Of a DNA stretch of 64,000 nucleotides, positions 58,025-64,000 are shown piece by piece. How positions within the stretch are numbered: position 1 is the stretch's first letter; every line of letters starts with the position of its first letter. The DNA comes from Ceriagrion tenellum (Eukaryota > Arthropoda > Insecta > Odonata > Coenagrionidae). Position numbers and translations under genes: made by a program. The notes beneath the pieces are model-generated. The model made no database searches and was not told the origin of the DNA. It was given only the letters and a program-made list of their open reading frames with translations. The DNA lies in NCBI GenBank assembly GCA_963169105.1, contig OY720637.1, positions 59,294,964-59,358,963 on the forward strand, read 5' to 3'.

Positions 58025-59400
58025 CGCCGGGATAGCCTAAGACATATCTTCCCGCAAAGTAAACCCGCAAATATTGAATCGGGAGCGGATAGGGAAAAAT
58101 CTAATCCATCATTCAAAATGCTACTGAAGATTGGTAGTGATATTTTCCAGAGGAAATGGAAAGAAATTCAAGGAACTTCCATCTAAAAGGAAGCGTACTT
58201 GACTTTTGAAATTTTGACGGTGTTTGATGTTGCCAGTAGAGATGACCTGATTTATCGCAGGCAAAATAACGCTGAGATTATTCATTCCTGAGAGAGCATT
58301 CATATCCTGGAAAAAGCATGAACTTTCCGATATTTGTCACTTTGGCTAATTTGTTCATTTACTTCAAGATGCCACTCCCCTCGTCAATTCATCTAGCCAC
58401 AGAGATTTCCAAGTCAATTTAGACGTAGTAATAGTCATTTGCGGATATATTGCGTTGCGATATTGATCGACTTAGCTATGCACCATTGTGATGCATTAAG
58501 ATATGTATATATCGCGTGTCCATCGATATATTGCCCCATTTTATAAGCAAAATTCACATCGCATTGTGATATCGAAATGCAACCACTGCGTAACACCGGC
58601 AGCGATTAGGCAGGCCATTCCCTTGAGCTTATAATTCTCTGTATGACTGCTATGTGTTATGGATTGTCTGCAACTCAAGGCGCATACCCGTCCACCGATC
58701 ATGAATCTGCCGACTGAGCCGAAAAAATGAACCCGAAATTTTTCAGTTTGGAGATAGCCTTTGTTTTTAGAAAGATTTCACATCCCGCATCATAATAAAC
58801 CTTGTACGAAATTATATGAATAATATGCTGCAATAAATTTTGACTAGAAAATTATGAACCGGAGACAAATGAGAATTTTTCAAGTCTCTTCAATAAAAAA
58901 ACAAGTCAGTAACTTATCATGCCCGTCAAAAAAATTATCTTCATCGAAGGAAGATTTTGAGCGTTTGCCTGATATAGCAAGGAAAAAACTAAATTCATTC
59001 CAAACAGAATTCATTTCTTTCATAGAATTTTAAATTACCACTATTCCCATAGATGATTGTACTACGGTTATGTCTTTTTCAATCCGGAGAGGTGGTAACA
59101 CTGCATATTTATGGCGGCGAGGGCAGATGCGAAGGACTTCGCTTCACATCGTGTAGGCCTTTGTTTGCTCATTCAAGATATGGCGTAACGGAGTGGACTG
59201 CTTGTTATCTCTAATAGAAAACCTGTTCTCGCTGGGGTTGGGGAAAAAAATTCGTCCGTCACTATAATGGTGACGAAGAAATCCCTCGCTCCCAAAGCAA
59301 TTTTGTGAAGGAAAGCCACCGCCGATGATCACTACCATAAGAGCGAGTACCACTATAAGTGCCTTAACACTATACCATGATGAAAAACGCTATATATCTT
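58025..59400. other. No gene recognised
   Basis: AT-rich. 58440-58600 repeats GATATATTG/CGATAT words loosely. No gene or named element. Confidence 0.35.
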
Positions 59401-59404
59401 TGTT

Positions 59405-59760
59405 CTGCAAAAGAGTCATCAGAACAATGCTTAATTTACGTCCTAGAACATTCTGTAAAACCTACTTTAACATTTTAAATATGCTCACCATTCCTTGTGT
59501 ATAAAATGGACAATGTGATTGTTTTTATGAAACAAAACTTGGAAAAGTTGTAAAACATCAGGAAATTTATGCGTATAACACAAGAAACAAACGGGACATA
59601 CATGTTGATCATCACACACGCTCACTTACACTGAATGGTCCTCGAGCAATGGGGACGCGCCTTTACAATCATCTACCAAAGAAGATTAAGGATGTTGAAA
59701 ATAGAAACACTTTCTTGAAACTGAAGACACTAACTGGATTTGTCATGTTATAGTGTGAAT
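59405..59760 (+). pseudogene. LINE reverse-transcriptase C-terminal fragment (CR1/jockey-like)
   Basis: Plus frames give VYKMDNVIVFMKQN-like text, then YAYNTRNKRDIHVDHHTRSL, TLNGPRAMGTRLYNHLPKKI, and KDVENRNTFLKLKTL. This pattern (Y-NTR, then a GxxLYNxLPxxIK motif before the stop) is the standard C-terminus of CR1- and jockey-type LINE proteins. Upstream part frameshifted. Ends near 59752 with a stop, followed by an AT-rich AATAAATAAATA tract. Confidence 0.8.
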
Positions 59761-59764
59761 GAAT

Positions 59765-60868
59765 TCTTTGAAAGTTAAAAAAATTAATTAATAATAAATA
59801 AATAAATATTAGTGAATTATGTTACTGTACATGGTGCACAAATATCCATTGTCCCTGGCTGTATTTTTGTTAGGACATTGGGTGTATTTTTATTTTTTAT
59901 TTCTGACGAATCATTGAATTATTGGAATATCATTTATCATTGAAATTTCTTTTCACAACACATGATATTTGGATTATAAAGGTATTATTATCATAATTTT
60001 ATTATTATAAAATATTAAAAATTCTGACATCTATCATATTTAAATCCCACATGAGAGTAAAAGGTAAATCTATGACATACATACTTATTCAACAAGCTCT
60101 TCCTTTTCGTAACAGGCCAAGTCAAAAGTGGTACTGGGAGACTTTCATTCGCTTTTAATGTCCTAATTACTTCTCAATACAACAACGGATTTGCTTTCCA
60201 TTCGTTTGAGACACTACGCTCTTAGCAACGCACTTCAAAGTAGAACTGTAGCTGAGTTGATGTGCGCTTAACAACAAAATAACGTCGACAGTAGTATCCT
60301 GGATAGTTAGTTTTGGGTTAATTTTCCGTATAGGCGTCAAACATAGATGTTGATAAGCTTTTAATTACTCTCCAGTAATAATATTATTCTTTGAATTACT
60401 GATTTCGAAAGAATTCGATAACATTACACAAAGCATTCGGCCGCGACTGCAAAGAATCCACAGCGGCTAAATGATCAATCAGGATTCATCGATTACAAAA
60501 GTGGGGTTTCTTTAAATGGATTCCCGCGAAGAACGTGAAATTATGCCAAATATGAATTTGGCGACTATTTTGTTGACTCCTTCATCTTAATTAGCCCAGA
60601 AGACGAAAATTTTCATTTCAATTTCATTTCGAAAATTTGGTTTACAAGGATGTTTCCACACATCAAGGAAAAGAACCCTTAAATATAGGAAGATGGACCA
60701 AAATAACATGGCTGCGCTTGAGCGGCTCATCAAAAAGAGGATATTATATTTTTTTTAAAGTTCGAAACCCAAAGTTATCGAAAAGACCGACTTAAAGTAC
60801 AACGGAACTAGCCACGGATAACATTAAGGGGTCACTCGCAATGCACAATCGTGTGGAATTCCATAGAG
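59765..60868. other. No gene recognised
   Basis: AT-rich. No domain or repeat ends noted. Confidence 0.35.
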
Positions 60869-60869
60869 G

Positions 60870-60990
60870 AAAAAAATCATCCGCCTTGACTGGGACTCGA
60901 ACCTGGATCCCTCGATATCAGGTCAAATGCTTCAGCCAATAACACTGACGAGACGTCTTATTCCCTTGTGGGTTTTGGTAGGCTTGAGTA
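60870..60990 (-). repeat. tRNA-derived SINE-like copy, minus
   Basis: Minus strand: A-box-like TTATTGGCTGAAGCA (complement near 60927-60941), ATATCGAGGGATCCA, B box GGTTCGAGTCCC (complement at 60892-60903). It is preceded by AGCCTACCAAAACCCAC, which also precedes the plus copy at 61.7 kb. It matches that copy over about 110 bp. Confidence 0.7.
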
Positions 60991-61017
60991 GGCATTGGAA
61001 ACTCTACCAAAATCCAC

Positions 61018-62986
61018 TGGGGAAGAGTTAGTTTTAAATAGTTCCCAGTCAGAATTATTATAAGGATTGTCCTGGAAGGGCTGCCTAAAAATAACCCTGC
61101 CTAGTATTGGGTGGACATTGCAAAATACAATTTAATGTGTTTTTCTCATCGTTGCCTTAAGACAATTTGAGGTGTGTGAGATCATTTCTCGTACTTGTGA
61201 AATTAAAACTGCCGCACCCGTTAAGTGCTGCCCTCTATCGGCTGCCACTTTGTTTCCCGTACGTTGGACCTTTTTTTTTTAAATATAATCCGTGGCGTCA
61301 AAGATTCTTTTGAACTATTATTACTCTATAACCCTATACCTGTACCGTATATATCGACATAATTCCAATAAATAAATGTTAATGAAAGTTTCTATGGTTT
61401 CTCTACGTATAGAAATTTCTTACTAACTTTTCAAGCAGGCTTTTCATCGAAGAGTTAGTTAAATGTATAATCTGTTATTTTAGTCCTTAACTCATACCAA
61501 AATCATAAGTTGTCATGTAAATTGGCTCAAGGCAGTTGAAAAGTTCCCGGAAAGATCCGCCTCCGTAATGTATCAAGTCTCCCAGGTGAAACGGTGGCAC
61601 TCTAATCTAAGAAAATGGAATATTATCCATGTGGAATCCTCTGGCTTAGGTAGGCTTTGGTAAGCCTACCAAAATCCACAGGGAAAGAGGACGCCTCGGC
61701 AGCTTAATTGGCAAAAGCACTCTGCCGGATATCGAGGGATCCACGTTCGAGTCTCGGTCAAGACTGATGGCTTTTCCTCATTTGAATTTCGCACAACTAT
61801 CGGAGACAGACGCACAACCGCTAAACATAGCGCAGTTTTCACGAGAAAACTTGTTGGAATGCGTCAGATAAGTTCCCGTTAAAAGTCGACCAACAGATTA
61901 GCTGGCAGGGTTGATCTTTGTTGGTAAAGTTTTTCACGTTGGAATACCAAATACGCCAGAAACTTACTTAAAAATCCTGTGCAATAACTCACATTCTGTA
62001 TTTTTAAATCCTCAACCCACCCGTCCGGGATAACACCGTCCCACACATATAAGCGGAACTCCAAAGCGTAATATCCCCTTCAGCCCCCTTTAGGCAATTT
62101 TTCTTCCGTCCCAGCACGGACGCTCAGACCGCCCCTTCCCCGAGCCTTAATTAGCTTACAGCCCCTCGACCACGAGTACGGGACAGTTATACGGTTTCCT
62201 TGTGGCACGAAAAACTGAAATGACTCTCAAAGGAATGCATTATTGGAAGGCACATTCTTACGAAATTGGACAGAGGATGTCCACATGGATTGTTTTAGAT
62301 TAGAGTGCCACCATTTCACCTGTGAGATGGGGACAAAATAGTGAGACTTGATAAATTACGGAAGCGGATCTTTCCGGGAACTTTTCAACTGCTTTGAGCA
62401 AATTTACACGATAACTTATGATTTTAGTATGATTTAAGGACTAAAATGACAGATTATAAATTTAACTACTCTTCGATGAACAGTCTGCTTGAAAAATTAG
62501 TAAGAAATTTCTATTAATAGAGAAACCATAGAATCCTTCATTAGCATTTATTTTTTGGAACTATGTCGATATATACGGTTAAGGTATAGGGTTATAGAGT
62601 AATAATAGTTCAAAATAATCTTTGACGCCACGGATTATATTTAAAAAAAAAAGGTCCAACGTACGGAAGCCAAAGTAGCGTGCGTTATTCACCGGAAAGA
62701 AGAGCGTTCTTCATAACAAAAAAACTTGGCAATATTAAAACAAAGTTATATAGCAGCCGATAGAGGGCAGCACTTAATGGGTGTGGCAGTTTTAATTTCA
62801 CAAGTACGAGAAATGATCTCACACACCTCAAATTGTCTTAAAGCCACGATGAGAAAAGCAAATTAAACTTTATTTAGCAATGTCTACCCAATACTAGGCA
62901 GGCTTATTTTTAAGCAGCTTTTCCAGACAATCCTTGCATTCAATCTCACTGGGAACTCTTTAAAAATAACTCTTCATATAAAGTTA
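61018..62986. repeat. 2-kb inverted repeat, arms 620-710 bp
   Basis: The left arm (61018-61640) and right arm (62275-62986) are inverse copies at high similarity. Shared blocks include AGTGCTGCCCTCTATCGGC, ACGTTGGACC, AAAGTTCCCGGAAAGATCC and GGTGGCACTCTAATCTAA. The right arm has about 70 extra bp near 62678-62750. The spacer (61641-62274) holds a SINE-like segment and non-repeated sequence. No frame in the arms; a non-autonomous element or an inverted segmental duplication. Confidence 0.88.
61660..61795 (+). repeat. tRNA-derived SINE-like copy, plus
   Basis: A-box-like AGCTTAATTGGCAAAAGCAC (61701-61720) and B box GTTCGAGTCTC (61745-61755), with ATATCGAGGGATCCA between. Homologous to 60870-60990 in opposite orientation. 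It lies in the spacer of the large inverted repeat. Acceptor arms do not pair, so not a functional tRNA. Confidence 0.72.
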
Positions 62987-62989
62987 ATG

Positions 62990-63760
62990 ATGAGGCAATC
63001 GCAAAAGAATAAAATTTAGAGAGGTGATGAGATAATCATGAAGACTAAAGAGTGTAATACCATCTGGAAATATGTTTTAACGAAATAAAAGACTCTGGGT
63101 TTCTTATAGCAATGAACCAAAGGTGGGAACATAATGAAGCAACGTTCTAAAAAGGAGACGTCTGATATTTAAGTACGAACTCTATGCGCGGCGCCATTGA
63201 TTGTAACGAACAAGTAAAGGAACATTGAGCTCCAGAGGGAATTTTCAATTAAATACTCCGGGGGAGGGGATCGTTTATAAATGCCATACATAGTTTTAAA
63301 AGCCCCGGTTTCATAACCATTAGTTAAGAATTTTCTTAGCATAATGACTGATGTGGATACGCTATCCCATCGGTAATGCTAATGTCAACTAACTAAAAGT
63401 CATATTCACTATACGAAACATGAATTCACGGTAATTATCAATTTATGTCAAGGCTACGTTAGTAATGGTTAATATCAACCAGACATGGCCAAACTGGGCC
63501 TAAGTATAACATGAAAATAATCCAAGCGCAGATGAAGCATTGGGCTTCCGCGTTCAGGACTTAGTAACAATTCATAAGAATAAATTGAAGATGAATCCAT
63601 ATTGTCAAAGAAACCGAAAACATTTTGACTAGCGTGTTCCCGAGATGTTAGCTCTTCCAGTCGATGATCGCCTGGATGATCAAAATGCATGATTTGGAAT
63701 CAAAATTCTTTAGCTCTAACTGACAATTTGGATGTTTAATTTAAATTTACTTATCAGTTT
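62990..63760. other. Presumed intron, no feature recognised
   Basis: AT-rich sequence running up to the acceptor site of the exon at 63818. No domain-bearing frame. Confidence 0.45.
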
Positions 63761-63817
63761 TCTCTCTTCTTGAACCCACGGAATAATTAAACGAATTATT
63801 TCTCTTTTCTCTTCCAG

Positions 63818-63979
63818 GACTTTCAATAAAATGCTACCAGTGCAACTCAGAATACGATCCTCGCTGTGGAGACCCGTTTGACTCATTCTCCATCGGAGAA
63901 GTTGACTGCAACCTCAAGCCGAAGCATGAACATCTAGATCACCTTAACGCAACTCTCTGTCGCAAGATCGTCCAGAAAG
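63818..63979 (+). CDS. Internal exon of a UPAR/Ly6 (quiver/crok-like) protein
   Basis: Acceptor: a C/T-rich tract TTTCTCTTTTCTCTTCCAG ending at 63817. Donor: AAAG/gtgagt, with gt at 63980-63981. The 162-bp exon is in phase 1 at both ends, so it is symmetric. It encodes about 54 residues beginning LSIKCYQCNSEYDPRCGDPF, continuing with an SIGEVDCNLKPKHEHLDHLN segment and ATLCRKIVQK. It has five cysteines (about residues 6, 9, 17, 31, 48) in the CxxC-x7-C spacing of insect Ly6/uPAR-fold proteins, and a possible N-glycosylation site NAT. Family members are small secreted or GPI-anchored proteins with roles in septate junctions or neuronal excitability. The LxIKCYQCNS..DPRCGDPF start is typical of the quiver/crok/CG9338 group. 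The signal-peptide exon would lie upstream and the last exon (remaining Cys and GPI signal) beyond the window. Which paralogue it is cannot be told. Confidence 0.93.
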
Positions 63980-64000
63980 GTGAGTTTTCTCTACAATTAG

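Noticed and set aside
60888..60965. A functional tRNA gene
   Set aside because: A and B boxes are present but the acceptor stem does not pair, and a diverged copy with shared flank exists; SINE-like relic instead.

Overview
The window is AT-rich, intron-bearing eukaryotic DNA, almost certainly from an arthropod and most likely an insect with a large, repeat-laden genome. The basis is a terminal exon with canonical splice sites encoding an insect-type UPAR/Ly6 (quiver/crok-like) cysteine-rich domain, a mariner element, many 5'-truncated non-LTR retrotransposon tails, and a long series of fold-back repeats typical of arthropod genomes. The species cannot be fixed from the sequence.

Only one piece of host gene is supported: a 162-bp internal exon at 63818-63979 on the plus strand. 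Everything upstream may be one huge intron, or intron plus intergenic DNA. No other host exon, rRNA, true tRNA, CRISPR or bacterial-type gene is supported. Nearly all long open reading frames are accidents of low-complexity DNA, microsatellites or the antisense of retrotransposon tails.

Layout. 0-10 kb: minus-strand LINE tails (here called family A), a CR1/jockey-like reverse-transcriptase fragment, and the first fold-back with a hammerhead-like core. 10-15 kb: another fold-back and a deleted mariner (13848-14604) with perfect 29-bp terminal inverted repeats. 15-24 kb: dense palindromes (16.6-17.1, 18.16-18.7, 18.85-19.09, 21.48-21.65 kb), LINE family B with a tandem triplication, and LINE family C split by an inversion. 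24-27 kb: no recognised content. 27-39 kb: family A and B tails, three MITE-like elements with 3-bp target duplications, GC-rich skewed islands and more hammerhead-like cores. 39-47 kb: a composite repeat around a (TA)n block, a 110-bp tandem array, and a 51-bp in-frame minisatellite. 47-51.6 kb: no recognised content. 51.6-58 kb: the longest family A tail, a fold-back with a 70-bp tandem, a second (TA)n, a large palindrome, and the inverted partner of the 28.6-kb MITE. 59-63 kb: a LINE C-terminal fragment and a 2-kb inverted repeat with SINE-like tRNA-derived segments. 63.8 kb: the Ly6 exon.

The most interesting recurrent signal is structural. More than a dozen otherwise unrelated repeats carry CTGANGAN, then a short hairpin, then GAAAC, then GUC/GUU/AUC within a few bases. 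This is the order of a type I hammerhead ribozyme, but with one extra nucleotide between the CUGANGA box and helix II. Several copies sit as mirrored pairs, and some run on into AATAAA-like sequence. The arrangement recalls the hammerhead-bearing terminal repeats of Penelope-like elements, although no Penelope ORF is seen here.
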